The notes: generated by a model not told the origin, from the sequence alone. A stretch of DNA of 64,000 nucleotides from an uncultured Selenomonadaceae bacterium (GCA_905234235.1 CAJOHN010000001.1:1-64000); one strand, 5' to 3'. Shown: positions 25,364-35,500, counted from the first letter of the stretch. Translations and numbers: made by a program.

Positions 25364-26179
25364 TTACTTGTGCGAACGTTTGTAGTAAAAAATATATTGC
25401 TGGAGAATGCCGGCGTTCCGACCGAATTGGGCAAAAATATTTTCGCCGTTGAAATCGTTATCAATGGCGCGCTTAATCCAAATGTCGACGGGCGCGCGGT
25501 CAACGCGATGATACGCGAACAACGCAATGCAGTTGGCAACTTTATCGCCGACGCCGGTAATCATCTTCAGCTCCTCGACGAGTTCCTTATCCGAAAAATT
25601 TTCAAGCTCCTCCAAATCAACCGCGCCGCTCGCAACTTTATCAACGGCATTCATAACATATTCGCGCCGATAAGAAAGCCCAAGCTCATCCAAATCGTCA
25701 AGCTTAATGCCCGCCATTTCCTCTACGCACGGGAATAAATAAATATCGCCGACGCGTTGCCCGAACTTCGCGCAGATTTTTTCGACGGAACTCCTTATCG
25801 ACGGAATACTTTTTCTCTGGCTGATTATAAAACTTATCAGCATTTCAAAGGGCTCTTGCCGCAAAATCCTAATGCCTTTGCCGAATTTAGTTGCGTCGCG
25901 TAAAATTTTTTCGTAAGGTTTGCCCGCCGCAAATTTTTCAACGTCGCGTCGAATGTCGGCATAGCTCGTGTCAAGGTCGAAATAATTTTTCCAAATGTTC
26001 TCCCAATCTTCCGCCGCGCAGTCGACATCAAAAATCCCCGCGCCGAGTTCGCGGATGTACAAAACATTTGCCCCGAAAATAAATCTGAATAAGCCCGGCT
26101 CAACTTCCTTCGGACGGAAACATTGCCCGCTGTCGACGATTTTTTTCAAGTCGAAGTCGTCATTTATTTTAACTTCCAT
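25364..26179 (-). CDS. ogg: 8-oxoguanine DNA glycosylase/AP lyase, OGG1 family
   Basis: This 271-residue base-excision enzyme has an N-terminal OGG domain with SGQCFRPKEVE, the counterpart of GQSFRW in human OGG1. The HhH-GPD core reads MITGVGDKVANCIALFA, with the catalytic Lys in GDKVAN, and ends with the Asp in APVDIWIKRAI. It should cut 8-oxoguanine from DNA. I use ATG 26179 with a GGGGG-rich site upstream, since the protein then begins at MEVKINDDFDLKK; an earlier in-frame start would extend into aroB. The gene overlaps the end of aroB by 11 bases and ends the long leftward run. Confidence 0.9.
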   Translation of the reverse strand: MEVKINDDFDLKKIVDSGQCFRPKEVEPGLFRFIFGANVLYIRELGAGIFDVDCAAEDWENIWKNYFDLDTSYADIRRDVEKFAAGKPYEKILRDATKFGKGIRILRQEPFEMLISFIISQRKSIPSIRSSVEKICAKFGQRVGDIYLFPCVEEMAGIKLDDLDELGLSYRREYVMNAVDKVASGAVDLEELENFSDKELVEELKMITGVGDKVANCIALFAYHRVDRAPVDIWIKRAIDNDFNGENIFAQFGRNAGILQQYIFYYKRSHK

Positions 26180-27212
26180 TGCACAACCCCCTAAAAACTT
26201 TTTTGACAATCGGCGCGGGCACGTCGGAGCAAATTTCAACGTCGCCAAAATTTTTCATCAGCACCCAATTCACAACGCCGCTGACAGTTTTTTTATCGCG
26301 GAAAGTCACATTGTAAAGTTTATCGGCATCGAGACCCGCGCAAGTCGTAATCATGCCGAATTTTTTTATGAGATTTTCTAAGCGTTCGACGTTCGCCGCA
26401 GAAGTTTTGCCGAGTTCACAACTTATCTGCGCCGCCGCAATCATTCCAATCGCAACCGCCTCGCCGTGACGATATTTTTTGTAATGAGTTTCCTCCTCAA
26501 TCGCGTGCGCCATCGTGTGACCAAAATTTAAAATCCGTCGCAAGCCCGATTCGCGTTCATCCTCGCCTACGACTTGAGCCTTAATCTCGCAACTGCGCTT
26601 GACGACGTGCGCCAAAGTTTTCAAGTCGCGATTTAAAATATTATCGGCATTGTCTTCAAGGTAAGTAAAAAATTTTTCGTCGCTAATCACGCCGTACTTA
26701 ACAACTTCGCCGAGTCCGGATTTAATTTCGCGTTCGGGCAACGTCTTCAAAAAGTTCAAGTCGATAAAAACTGCGCGGGGCTGGTGGAAGGCTCCGATTA
26801 AATTTTTGCCGAGTGCGTGATTGACAGCAGTCTTGCCGCCGACACTTGAATCAACTTGCGCGAGGAGCGTCGTAGGAATTTGAATCAGATTAATCCCGCG
26901 CATAAACGTCGCCGCGATAAAACCCGCCAAATCTCCGACGACTCCGCCGCCCAATGCAATTATTACGGATTTTCTATCAAGCCCGCACTCAATCGCCCGC
27001 GTATAAATTTTTTCAGCCTCGCTGAGACTTTTGGAAGTTTCGCCGTCGGGAATCAGCGCGACTTCGTAAGGGAATTTTTCAGCGCAAGGAATATTTTTCT
27101 GCGTGACGATTAAAGCCTTGCCCGCGACAAAATTTTTCACGCCGCCCAAAATGTCCTCGCCGATAAAAATTTCGTAGCTGTTTTTGTCGAGATTAACTTT
27201 AACTTTCTCCAT
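26169..27212 (-). CDS. aroB: 3-dehydroquinate synthase
   Basis: AroB cyclises DAHP to 3-dehydroquinate, the second step of the shikimate pathway. The 347-residue protein has the NAD-binding GGGVVGDLAGFIAATFMRG block, QIPTTLLAQVDSSVGGKTAVNH, the metal ligands in HGEAVAIGM and FGHTMAHAIE, and LPEREIKSGLGEVVKYG. The start at ATG 27212, with GGAG 8 bases upstream, gives the normal N-terminus; an in-frame extension reaching 27374 overlaps aroK and is not used. It follows aroK by 4 bases in the aroC-aroK-aroB cluster. Confidence 0.95.
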   Translation of the reverse strand: MEKVKVNLDKNSYEIFIGEDILGGVKNFVAGKALIVTQKNIPCAEKFPYEVALIPDGETSKSLSEAEKIYTRAIECGLDRKSVIIALGGGVVGDLAGFIAATFMRGINLIQIPTTLLAQVDSSVGGKTAVNHALGKNLIGAFHQPRAVFIDLNFLKTLPEREIKSGLGEVVKYGVISDEKFFTYLEDNADNILNRDLKTLAHVVKRSCEIKAQVVGEDERESGLRRILNFGHTMAHAIEEETHYKKYRHGEAVAIGMIAAAQISCELGKTSAANVERLENLIKKFGMITTCAGLDADKLYNVTFRDKKTVSGVVNWVLMKNFGDVEICSDVPAPIVKKVFRGLCNGS

Positions 27213-27216
27213 GCCT

Positions 27217-27738
27217 TCAACTCCTAAACTGCCGCAGATATTTGCAGATGTCATCGATAATTTGAATCGGCGACCACTCCGTCGTATCGACTTGATAATC
27301 TGCGCGGTCATAAAATTTTTTTCGTTCGGCAAGGAGTTTTTTAATTGTCGCAAGCCGTTCGTCGCCGCCGCCATCTAAAACAGGACGTTCACCGCGCCGC
27401 GCAGTTCGATTAAGAATTTCTTCGGGCTCCGTCGTCAAGCAAATCATCACGCCCGAACTTTTCAGCAACGTAAGATTTTCCTCGTCCTTAATCGTGCCGC
27501 CGCCCGTCGCTATCACAAGCCCGCGCCGTTCACTGAGTTCCTTGACGGCATTTTTTTCAAGCTCGCGGAAATGCGCCTCGCCGTATTGCTCAAAAATTTT
27601 CGGGATTGACATTTGCGTTTCGTCTTCAATTTTTTTGTCAATGTCAATGAACGGTCTGCCGAGTTTCGTCGCCAAAAGTTTTCCCAAACTCGATTTGCCC
27701 GTGCCCATAAAGCCCGTTAATATCACGTTATCTTTCAT
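27217..27738 (-). CDS. aroK: Shikimate kinase
   Basis: This 173-residue kinase phosphorylates shikimate at the 3-hydroxyl with ATP. The P-loop is GFMGTGKSS near residue 9. Further family patterns are FIDIDKKIE, FRELEKNAV, VIATGGG (shikimate binding) and TARRGERPVLDG with the lid Arg residues. The length is normal. Its start overlaps the stop of aroC by 4 bases, a sign of coupled translation in one transcript. Confidence 0.96.
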   Translation of the reverse strand: MKDNVILTGFMGTGKSSLGKLLATKLGRPFIDIDKKIEDETQMSIPKIFEQYGEAHFRELEKNAVKELSERRGLVIATGGGTIKDEENLTLLKSSGVMICLTTEPEEILNRTARRGERPVLDGGGDERLATIKKLLAERKKFYDRADYQVDTTEWSPIQIIDDICKYLRQFRS

Positions 27739-28817
27739 AAGCCGAAATCCCTCGCAAGCCGCGCCCGATAACTTTCAAGATTGGCAAGCGTATCACAGAG
27801 CGCGTCGCCGCCAAACTTCTCGACAAGCGCATCAGCAATCACAATCGCCGCCATCGCCTCGCCGACAACTTCAGCCGCCCATATCGCGCAAGTATCCGAA
27901 CGTTCCTTACTAGCCGTCGTCGCAAGTTTCGTTGCAATATCAACCGTCCGCAATGGTTTCATCAAAGTTGGAATCGGTTTCATCGCCGCACGAATAATTA
28001 AATCTTCGCCGTTGGTCATGCCGCCTTCAAAGCCGCCCGCCCGATTCGTCTCGCGATAAATTTTGCCGCCGTCAATAAAAATTTCGTCGTGGACTTCACT
28101 GCCAAGCTTAGTCGCGTTCAAAAATCCGTCGCCGAGCTCAACTGCTTTAATCGCTTGAATCGACATGAACGCCGCCGCAATTTTCCCGTCCAATTTTTTA
28201 TCCCATTGAATGTGACTGCCTAAGCCCGCCGGTACGCCCGAAACTTTTATCTCGAAAATGCCGCCGACCGTATCGCCTAAACTTTTTGCCTCGTCGATTC
28301 GCGCCTTAATTTTATCGCCACTGACGCCGCCGACGCTTATAACTTCGCCCGAAATTTCTACGCCGCAAGCCTTAAGAAAAATTTTACATAACGCGCCCGC
28401 CGCAACTCTCATTGTCGTTTCGCGAGCAGAAGAACGTTCCAAAATGTCGCGAACGTCCACACGATTATATTTAGCCGCGCCCGTCAAATCGGCGTGACCG
28501 GGACGAGCATTTGTAACGCGTTCGCCAAACTCGACGCCTTCCGCGCTCATTCGTTCCTGCCAATTTTTCCAATCGCGATTCTCGACGCTTAAAGTTACCG
28601 GACTACCAATCGTCTCGCCAAATCTGATTCCCGATAAAAATTCGACGCGGTCTGATTCAATCTTCATGCGCCCGCCGCGACCATAGCCGCCTTGCCGACG
28701 TTTAAGCTCCGCGTTAATAAAATCACTCGAAACTTTGACGCCCGCCGGCAAACCTTCCAATATGCAAACCAAACGCGAACCGTGACTTTCGCCGCCGCTT
28801 AAAAATCTGACACCCAT
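27735..28817 (-). CDS. aroC: Chorismate synthase
   Basis: This 360-residue FMN-dependent enzyme makes chorismate from EPSP, the last common step to aromatic amino acids. It shows the family signatures GESHGSRLVCILEGLPAG, RRQGGYGRGGRMKIE, RPGHADLTGAAKY, RSSARETTMRVAAGA and RETNRAGGFEGGMTNGE. The length and N-terminus are normal. It is 12 bases after the SDR gene and overlaps aroK. No aroA or aroE appears in the window, so the shikimate set is only partly clustered here. Confidence 0.97.
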   Translation of the reverse strand: MGVRFLSGGESHGSRLVCILEGLPAGVKVSSDFINAELKRRQGGYGRGGRMKIESDRVEFLSGIRFGETIGSPVTLSVENRDWKNWQERMSAEGVEFGERVTNARPGHADLTGAAKYNRVDVRDILERSSARETTMRVAAGALCKIFLKACGVEISGEVISVGGVSGDKIKARIDEAKSLGDTVGGIFEIKVSGVPAGLGSHIQWDKKLDGKIAAAFMSIQAIKAVELGDGFLNATKLGSEVHDEIFIDGGKIYRETNRAGGFEGGMTNGEDLIIRAAMKPIPTLMKPLRTVDIATKLATTASKERSDTCAIWAAEVVGEAMAAIVIADALVEKFGGDALCDTLANLESYRARLARDFGL

Positions 28818-28829
28818 AAACTTCCTCCA

Positions 28830-29615
28830 TTAATTGTACGAACCGACGATATAGCCGCCGTCCACGAAAAAATTTTGCCCCGTTATCCAAGCCGCTCTGT
28901 CGCTTAACAAAAATAAAATCATCCCCGCAACGTCGCGCGCCGTCCCCAAGCCTAACAAGTGCCGCGAAATAATTTCCTCATTCGCCGTCGCCGCGTACAT
29001 TTCATTCTGCATCATTTCCGTTTTGACAAGCGCGGGAGCTACCGAATTTATCCTGTGCTTGCTACGGATTATTTCTTTGGCGAAGGATTTGACTGCAGAT
29101 TGAACAGCCGCCTTCGCCGCCGAATACGCGAACAAACTTTTGCCGCTGAAGTCGCCCGCGATTGAACTCATCAGCACGAACGACCCGCCGCCGTCTGAAA
29201 ATTTCTTCCGCGTCGCCACCTGTACAAAATTAACCGCGCCCCAAAAACTCGTGTCGAAAATTTTATGCGCAAGTGTTTCGTCAAATGAATTTAACGGCGT
29301 CAATCCCCAAATCCCAGCCGTGTAAACTCCGCCATTGATTCTGCCAACTGCGCTCGTGAAATTCCCTAGAACTTCCGTCCAATCGTCAATCGTCGCCGTT
29401 AATACGTCTAATTGTTCCGTGAAAATTCTCGGCGGGCGTTTCACAAGACTTATCGGCGAATTTTGTTTAAGCTCGGCAAGCCGCTCCAAATTCCTGCCAA
29501 TCGCTAAAACGTTCGCGCCGCTGTATGAAAGTTCAATCGCCGCCTGTTTACCGATGCCCGACGACGCACCTACCACTACAAAATTTTTCCCTGTGAAATC
29601 AAATGTCACACTCAT
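28830..29615 (-). CDS. Short-chain dehydrogenase/reductase
   Basis: This 261-residue SDR has the NAD(P)-binding GASSGIGKQ near residue 17, a Ser in LMSSIAGDFSG, the YxxxK pair in FAYSAAKAAVQ and the closing ITGQNFFVDGGY. It reduces or oxidises a carbonyl or hydroxyl group, possibly on an acyl group held by the adjacent acyl carrier protein, as FabG does. The ATG overlaps the stop of the ACP gene by one base, so the two are translated together. It is separated from aroC by 12 bases. Confidence 0.88.
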   Translation of the reverse strand: MSVTFDFTGKNFVVVGASSGIGKQAAIELSYSGANVLAIGRNLERLAELKQNSPISLVKRPPRIFTEQLDVLTATIDDWTEVLGNFTSAVGRINGGVYTAGIWGLTPLNSFDETLAHKIFDTSFWGAVNFVQVATRKKFSDGGGSFVLMSSIAGDFSGKSLFAYSAAKAAVQSAVKSFAKEIIRSKHRINSVAPALVKTEMMQNEMYAATANEEIISRHLLGLGTARDVAGMILFLLSDRAAWITGQNFFVDGGYIVGSYN

Positions 29616-29839
29616 TAAAGCGCGCCTCCCGCGAGTTTGTATAAATCTTCGACGGTCTGCGCGGATTTAATTTGTTCGGGCAAAATTTTTTTCCCAAGCG
29701 TCGAGTTGCAATAAGAGAAGAACGATACCATGCTCAACGAATCCCAATCCTCTACGTCCGCGAGCTTCGTTGATAAATTTATTTCCGCCTCCGTGTCCAT
29801 TAAATTAATCAGTTTCGCTATGAAATTTTCAGCTGTCAT
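29615..29839 (-). CDS. Acyl carrier protein
   Basis: This 74-residue carrier has the phosphopantetheine attachment Ser at residue 34 in EDWDSLSMVSFF. It differs from the fatty-acid ACP consensus DSLD.VE, so it is probably a specialised carrier for one pathway rather than AcpP. The ATG at 29839 has AGGAGG 9 bases upstream. It lies between a NeuD-type acyltransferase gene and an SDR gene, with 13 bases and 1 base overlap, forming a three-gene module. The acyl-activating enzyme is not seen here. Confidence 0.88.
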   Translation of the reverse strand: MTAENFIAKLINLMDTEAEINLSTKLADVEDWDSLSMVSFFSYCNSTLGKKILPEQIKSAQTVEDLYKLAGGAL

Positions 29840-29852
29840 AAAAATTTTCCTC

Positions 29853-30488
29853 CTAAATCTCAACGGCAGGATTTCCAAAAACAGTTACGCCTGCGCGGAC
29901 TTTTTTGAATACAACACAGCCCGCTCCGACCGTCGCGCCATCACCGACTTTAGCTTTGGGCAAGATAATCGCGCCGCTACCAATAAAAACTTCTGCGCCG
30001 ATTCGAGCTTTGCCAGCAATGTTGGCGTGCGGCATGACACAACTAAAATTTCCAATCTGCGCGTCGTGCCCGATAATCGTCAGCGCATTCAACGCAACAA
30101 AATCGCCAATCGCCGCCCTGTCGCTTATGCCAACGTACGGAGAAATTATCACGCCGCGACCAAGTTTTGCCGTCGGAATAATTTTTGCGAGCTTGCTGAT
30201 AATGTTTATGAACTCTCCGCCGCGATTCAAAATTTTTTCGATAAGTTGACGGCGAATTTTAGGCGTACCGACCGCGCAAGTAAAAACATCGTCCGCGCAG
30301 ATTTCGTAGCTGTCAACGTCGCCCAAAACTTTATCGGGCAAAAGTTCATAATCCTCCGCAGAAAGTTTAACGTCGCCGTCGAGAAAACCTTTTATCCGCC
30401 AATCGACACCAAAGCCAACAGAATCTTGCGCGTGCCAATAAATTTCCCTCGCAAAACCGCCGACGCCGATTATTATCAAATTCTTCAT
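29853..30488 (-). CDS. NeuD/PglD-family sugar O- or N-acyltransferase
   Basis: This 211-residue protein has a Rossmann-like N-terminal domain (LIIIGVGGFAREIYWHA) that binds the sugar nucleotide, and a C-terminal left-handed beta-helix made of hexapeptide repeats (IGDFVALNALTIIGHDAQIGNF, IGAEVFIGSGAIILP). The His in IIGHDAQIG and PHANIAGKARIG are in the position of the catalytic base in PglD. Family members acetylate amino sugars for surface polysaccharides or protein glycans. It starts the NeuD-ACP-SDR module. A 68-base gap separates it from the DUF4405 gene upstream. Confidence 0.88.
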   Translation of the reverse strand: MKNLIIIGVGGFAREIYWHAQDSVGFGVDWRIKGFLDGDVKLSAEDYELLPDKVLGDVDSYEICADDVFTCAVGTPKIRRQLIEKILNRGGEFINIISKLAKIIPTAKLGRGVIISPYVGISDRAAIGDFVALNALTIIGHDAQIGNFSCVMPHANIAGKARIGAEVFIGSGAIILPKAKVGDGATVGAGCVVFKKVRAGVTVFGNPAVEI

Positions 30489-30556
30489 CGAATCATCTCC
30501 ACCAACATTATAAACAAAAAAAAACGCCCCGCAACGGGAGCCCTAAAAATTTTTTC

Positions 30557-31180
30557 TCAGTGCTTAGAAATTTTTTTGTCAATGAGGAAAGTCACCGCAG
30601 TAAAAAATGCCATACCGCCGATTATCATCAACATAAACAACACAGCAGGTAAATCCGTCGCGGGCGTCGCGAAGATGTGCTTCATCAAAATTCTGTCGGC
30701 AACTCGATTCAAATAAAATCCCGCAACTCCAATCGCCGATAAAATTACCGCCGCCATCACGAAAAATTTCTTCCAACGTTGATAAAATTTCTCCGCGCCG
30801 ATTAAATGCAAAGTCCGCCGCCAAAGTTCATTCCAATTCAGCCCGACGTGCACGCCGATTAAAATCAACATCACATACGGCACCGCGACGTGCAGTTGAT
30901 GAATCGTCATGTTGCGGCGCAATTCAAAGCCTGCCACGTCGACGAAAATATAATTCGATACGAACACGCCCGTCATCAAAATTATCGCCGCGCAGATTGT
31001 CAGCGCAATGGTCAGCGGCAACGCAAATTTTATCCGCCGCCAATTTATCGCCACGTGAAAAATTATCGCCGCGAACATCGCCACGCCTAAAATTTCGTGT
31101 AAAACTTTCGGCAGGAAAAGGAAACTCATCTCCGCTACGAACAGCACGATTAAAATTATGTCGGTTAAAACGTTTCTCAT
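30557..31180 (-). CDS. DUF4405 family membrane protein (cytochrome b-like)
   Basis: This 207-residue integral membrane protein has five hydrophobic segments. The His residues in IIFHVAINW, TIHQLHVAVPYV and GVHVGLNWNELW are placed in the helices as in membrane cytochromes that hold haem. That pattern fits DUF4405. Its partner and redox role are unknown, but it follows a flavodoxin gene with a 4-base overlap (ATGA), which suggests an electron-transfer pair. It ends with LIDKKISKH. Confidence 0.8.
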   Translation of the reverse strand: MRNVLTDIILIVLFVAEMSFLFLPKVLHEILGVAMFAAIIFHVAINWRRIKFALPLTIALTICAAIILMTGVFVSNYIFVDVAGFELRRNMTIHQLHVAVPYVMLILIGVHVGLNWNELWRRTLHLIGAEKFYQRWKKFFVMAAVILSAIGVAGFYLNRVADRILMKHIFATPATDLPAVLFMLMIIGGMAFFTAVTFLIDKKISKH

Positions 31181-31752
31181 AACTTAAGCGAATCAAGCCA
31201 CGCTTTGACTTCGTCCTTTGAAATTATTCCGAGCCGCTTACCGTCTTTAACGTCAGCACCCTTGCAAAGTTTCTGCAGATTCGTAACGCTCGTGTGAATA
31301 TCGGAACCGCCACTCGTGCACACGGGAACGATAATTTTGCCCGTCAAATCGTAACTCTCAACGAACGTATCGATAATGCGCGGCTCTGCTCCCCACCAAA
31401 TCGGAAACGCAACGATAATCGTTTTGTACTGCGCGGGATTCTCGATTTTATTTTTAATTTCGGGGCGAGCGGCTGAATTTTTTTGTTCGACGTTAGCGCG
31501 GCAATTCTCGACGTTGTAATCCAAATCGGCGGGCGTGTAAGGTTCAGCGGGAACAATCTCGAACGTATCCGCGCCTAAAATCGTAGCGACTTCCTCAGCG
31601 GCTTTCTTGGTGTTGCCCGTGCAAGAAAAGTACGCGACTAAAATTTTATCGGCGGGAGCATTGGCGGCGGATTTTTCTGCATTAGAATCTCCGCAAGCCG
31701 TGAAAATTATCATCGTCAACGCGACAAGAAATACACTTAAAAATTTTTTCAT
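31177..31752 (-). CDS. Exported flavodoxin, probable lipoprotein
   Basis: This 191-residue protein begins with a signal peptide and lipobox (IIFTACGDS, Cys near residue 20). The flavodoxin fold has the FMN phosphate loop in AYFSCTGNTKKAAEEVA, then VAFPIWWGAEP and PVCTSGGSDI. An electron carrier outside the cytoplasm is implied, unusual for flavodoxin but seen in several anaerobic Firmicutes. The ATG at 31752 is preferred because GAGGTG is 6 bases upstream; the GTG at 31761 lies inside that site. It overlaps the DUF4405 gene downstream. Confidence 0.85.
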   Translation of the reverse strand: MKKFLSVFLVALTMIIFTACGDSNAEKSAANAPADKILVAYFSCTGNTKKAAEEVATILGADTFEIVPAEPYTPADLDYNVENCRANVEQKNSAARPEIKNKIENPAQYKTIIVAFPIWWGAEPRIIDTFVESYDLTGKIIVPVCTSGGSDIHTSVTNLQKLCKGADVKDGKRLGIISKDEVKAWLDSLKL

Positions 31753-31762
31753 GGCGAGCACC

Positions 31763-32527
31763 TCAGTCTAAAATTTTATCCAAGCCAATCGTCAGCCCGT
31801 GCAGATCGCGAACTTTCTTGCAAGCCAACACGACGCCCGGCATAAATGAATCTCTGCCCATTGAATCATGACGAATCGTAAGCGTTTGCCCTAAGCCGCC
31901 GAAGATAACTTCTTGATGAGCAACGTAGCCCGGCAAGCGCACGCTGTGAATTTTTATGCCGTCAAAATCCGCGCCGCGCACGTGGGCAAGTCGTTCAACC
32001 TCGTCGGGATGTCCTTGTTTATGAGAGGCGCGTACTTCCGAAATCATCTTGGCTGTAAGTTCGGCGGTACCCGACGGCGCGTCCAACTTTTTATCGTGAT
32101 GAAGTTCGATTATCTCAACGTCGGGCATATACTTGGCAATTTTCTGAGCCGCTAACATCATCAACACCGCGCCTAATGCAAAGTTCGGGGCGATAAATGC
32201 GGGCGTTTGATTTTTTTCGGCGAGTTCACGGATTTTTTCCTTAGCCTCGTCGCTTAAACCCGTCGTGCCGACTACCGGCGAAACTTTGTTAGTCAAAGCA
32301 GTCATCACATTTCTAAAAACAACATTCGGGCGCGTGAAATCAACCATAACGTCGGGCTTAAATTTTCTCAAGGCGGCGTCAAGATTCGTTTCAACTTTCA
32401 AGCCGTCGACTTCGCCCTCGTAAGCGTCAACAGCTCCGACCAATTCCAATTCCGAATCGGCATTAACCGCGCCAACAACCGTGCGCCCCATGCGTCCGAG
32501 CGCGCCATTCACCAAAACTTTAATCAT
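31763..32527 (-). CDS. dapB: 4-hydroxy-tetrahydrodipicolinate reductase
   Basis: DapB reduces the dipicolinate intermediate in lysine and meso-diaminopimelate synthesis with NAD(P)H. The 254-residue protein has the nucleotide-binding VNGALGRMGRTVVGAV, VDFTRPNVV, GTTGLS, the substrate-binding ELHHDKKLDAPSGTAE block and VRLPGYVAHQEVIFGGLGQTLTIRHDS. Length is normal. It lies 11 bases after addA and 10 bases before the flavodoxin gene in the leftward run. Confidence 0.96.
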   Translation of the reverse strand: MIKVLVNGALGRMGRTVVGAVNADSELELVGAVDAYEGEVDGLKVETNLDAALRKFKPDVMVDFTRPNVVFRNVMTALTNKVSPVVGTTGLSDEAKEKIRELAEKNQTPAFIAPNFALGAVLMMLAAQKIAKYMPDVEIIELHHDKKLDAPSGTAELTAKMISEVRASHKQGHPDEVERLAHVRGADFDGIKIHSVRLPGYVAHQEVIFGGLGQTLTIRHDSMGRDSFMPGVVLACKKVRDLHGLTIGLDKILD

Positions 32528-32538
32528 CTTAAAACCTC

Positions 32539-35500
32539 CTACATTTTTATAAGCCGCCCGCCGTTGAGCAGGTACAAATATTTTTCGGCGATTTTTATTT
32601 TGAGCAAAGCCTCTACCGCCGCCGCGTACAATTCAATCTGAACTCTATAGCGTTCGGCAATGTCCTCTGAATCGCGGTCGGTTTTGTAATCTAAAAGTAT
32701 CCATTGCCCCGCCGCGTCCTTGAACAGCAAATCGATTATCCCTTGTATAAAAATTTTCTCGTCGACGTGGAAAAATTTCTGCGCGTCAATCAATCTGCTG
32801 AACGGCAATTCCCGATAAAATTCTTGCGCCGTCACTAATCGTTTTCCCAAATCGCTTGTGAAAAATTTTGCTAACTTCTCCGCCCGAATCAGTTTGGCGT
32901 GTTCCTTTGGAATAATTTCACGCCTTGCAAGTTCCTCAATCTGCGCGGCTATTCCCGCTGCTGATAAGTCGCCGTCTAAGTTCAAACTCTGCATGACTTT
33001 GTGCATTAGCGAACCGAATTCCGCGCCCGATATTTCCTTACGTTGCAGGAAGTCGGGGCGTCGATAAATAAGTTTTTTTTGCGCGAACGTTTCAAGTTGC
33101 GGAAGTTCTTCCTCTGCGCGGCGTTTGAGTTCTGTTACCGAAAGTTTAGCCGGGATTTTAGCGAGCGGCGTCGGCAAAAGTTTTTCCGGTGCTTGCGAAA
33201 TTTTTTCTTGCGCGGCGGCTAGCGGGCGTTCCCTTATCATCAAAATTTCCGATTGATTCACGAGCTCCGACTTTACGACGAATTTTAACGCGTCTTTTAT
33301 CGGCAATAACCAATCCATGAACTTGCCCGCTGATAATATATCGTAATCGCTTTGAACGTCGACGGGGCGCAAATTGTCAAGCGCGCTCTTGGACGTTATC
33401 CCCACCAAAAATAATTTTTCTTCCGCCCGCGTTATCGCCACGTACAAAAGCCGCAACTCTTCCGCGATTGATTCATCCGCGATTTTTTTTGATACGGCTT
33501 GCGTCGCCAACGTTTTAACTTTCAGCTGCGAACCGCGAGGCGTCCTGTGCGCTCCAATCCCAAATTCTTTATGCATAAAAAGTTTCGCCCGCGTGTAATC
33601 TTCAGCGTTGAACTTCTTGCCGACGCCCGCCACGAATACTACGGGATATTCAAGTCCTTTGCTCTTGTGAATCGTCACGACGCGCACTACGTTATCATTT
33701 TCTCCGAGAGTCGTTGCCGTCGTCAAATCATTGCCGCTATCGCGAATCTTGCCGATAAATTCAACGAACCTCGATAACCCGCGAGCATTTGTTGATTCAA
33801 ATTTGGTTGCGCGGTCAATCAAAATTCTTAAGTTTGCCTGCGCGGATTCGCCACGTTCAGCCTTGCCCGCCGAATCGTAATAGCCCGTCTCGCGATATAA
33901 ATTGCTCAAAAGTTCGGGCACGCTGAGTTGGCGCGCCAATTCCCGCCAACGATTCAACTTGCCCAAAAATTCCTTGCACTTATCCGAACCCAAACTCACC
34001 GCCGTATAAAAATCAACGTCGGGATTCGCAATTCTAATCTCCGCCAATTCTTCCGCGCTGAAGTCGCCTATCGAACTCATCATCACTGCCGCCAACGGTA
34101 TATCTTGCCGCGTGTTGTCCAACAAACTCAGCAGGCTTGTTACGATTTGAATCTCCGTCGCTTGAAAATAATTTTCCTCGTCGGGCACGTAAGCGGGCAC
34201 TCCAAATCTTTTGAGCGTGTCGAGAATTTCAAAGGCTGTTGTCTTCGGCGAACGGTGCAGTATTACAATGTCCTTGAACCGCACGGGACGATAATTTTCG
34301 CCGTCGCGAATCAGCTTCTTAGAATTTATCAGCTCATGAATTTTGCCCGCAATAAATCGCATCTCAAGTTCAATGTCCTTGCTGTCGTCGTCGGGTTCGC
34401 GTTCCTTTTTTATGTAATAAAATTCGGGGCGTTGGTCAAAATAATTTTCGCCGCCCTCGTAACTCGCACCAAATTGCAACTGCGCCGCCGTATCATATTC
34501 AATTTCCGTTGCACGCCGATTCATCAGACGTTTAAAAATTTCATTCGCTGCTGTGATTATCTGCTCACGACTCCGGAAGTTTTTCGATAAATTTATACAG
34601 CGGTAGTCCGACATCTTATCTTTGAAGTTCGCCGAATCAACGAGACGGAAACGATAAATCGACTGCTTAACGTCGCCGACAAAAAATAAATTATCGCCGC
34701 GAGAAATTTTTTGGACAATCGCCTCCTGCACGCCATTAGTATCTTGGTATTCGTCAACCATGATGAACTTGAACTTGTTGCGGTAAGCGGCGGCGACTTC
34801 GGGCGCGACATCAAAAATTTTCAGCGCGAAATGTTCCATGTCGTTGAAATCGATAATGCCGCGTTCACGTTTGGCTTCCGCGAACTTTTGCCCAAAAGCT
34901 TTCGTTACTCGAATCAATTCTTTAATCGGCTCGCGAAGTTCGCGCACGTCGGCAATCATTTTATTTTCGTCGGCTAAGAAATACTCCTTGCGCAATTTCT
35001 CCAACTTGCCCTTGTAACTGTCGCGCAGATTTTTAATTTCATCCCTGATAATTTTTTTATCGCCAACAACTCTCCCGACGCTGAAGCGGTCAAACTTAAC
35101 CGCGCGGATTTTGTCGCCGAGCGCGTTCCAATCGTCGAGCGCAGTTTTCAAATCGTTTATCTGATTAAAATCTTTGCCGATAATATCTGCCTTGATATTA
35201 TTTTCCTCAGCGAGCCGCCTCGCCTCCGCGCAGTCCGTAAAAATTTTTTGGAGCGTCTCATCAATATACGGCTTAAGAAATTGAAACCAGATTGTATCGT
35301 CGAGCCGCGCAGATTCGGGCAAGTCGTAAGGTTCCGCGAGCGAATCCAACCACGCGTCGGGATACGGCATACTCAGCGAGAAATCATGCAACTTGATAAT
35401 CATCTCGTGCAAATTGTCGTCGCCGTGAACATTGCCGCCGAATTCGTCCGTAAAATTCTTAAACGTCTCGCTTAAATAATTTTCCTCAAAAAGTTCCGTG

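Noticed and set aside
29730..30716. A 328-codon open frame on the plus strand across the ACP and NeuD genes
   Set aside because: It runs antisense to two well-supported genes, has no site before its start, and its product is a basic, Asn/Arg-rich sequence without domains.
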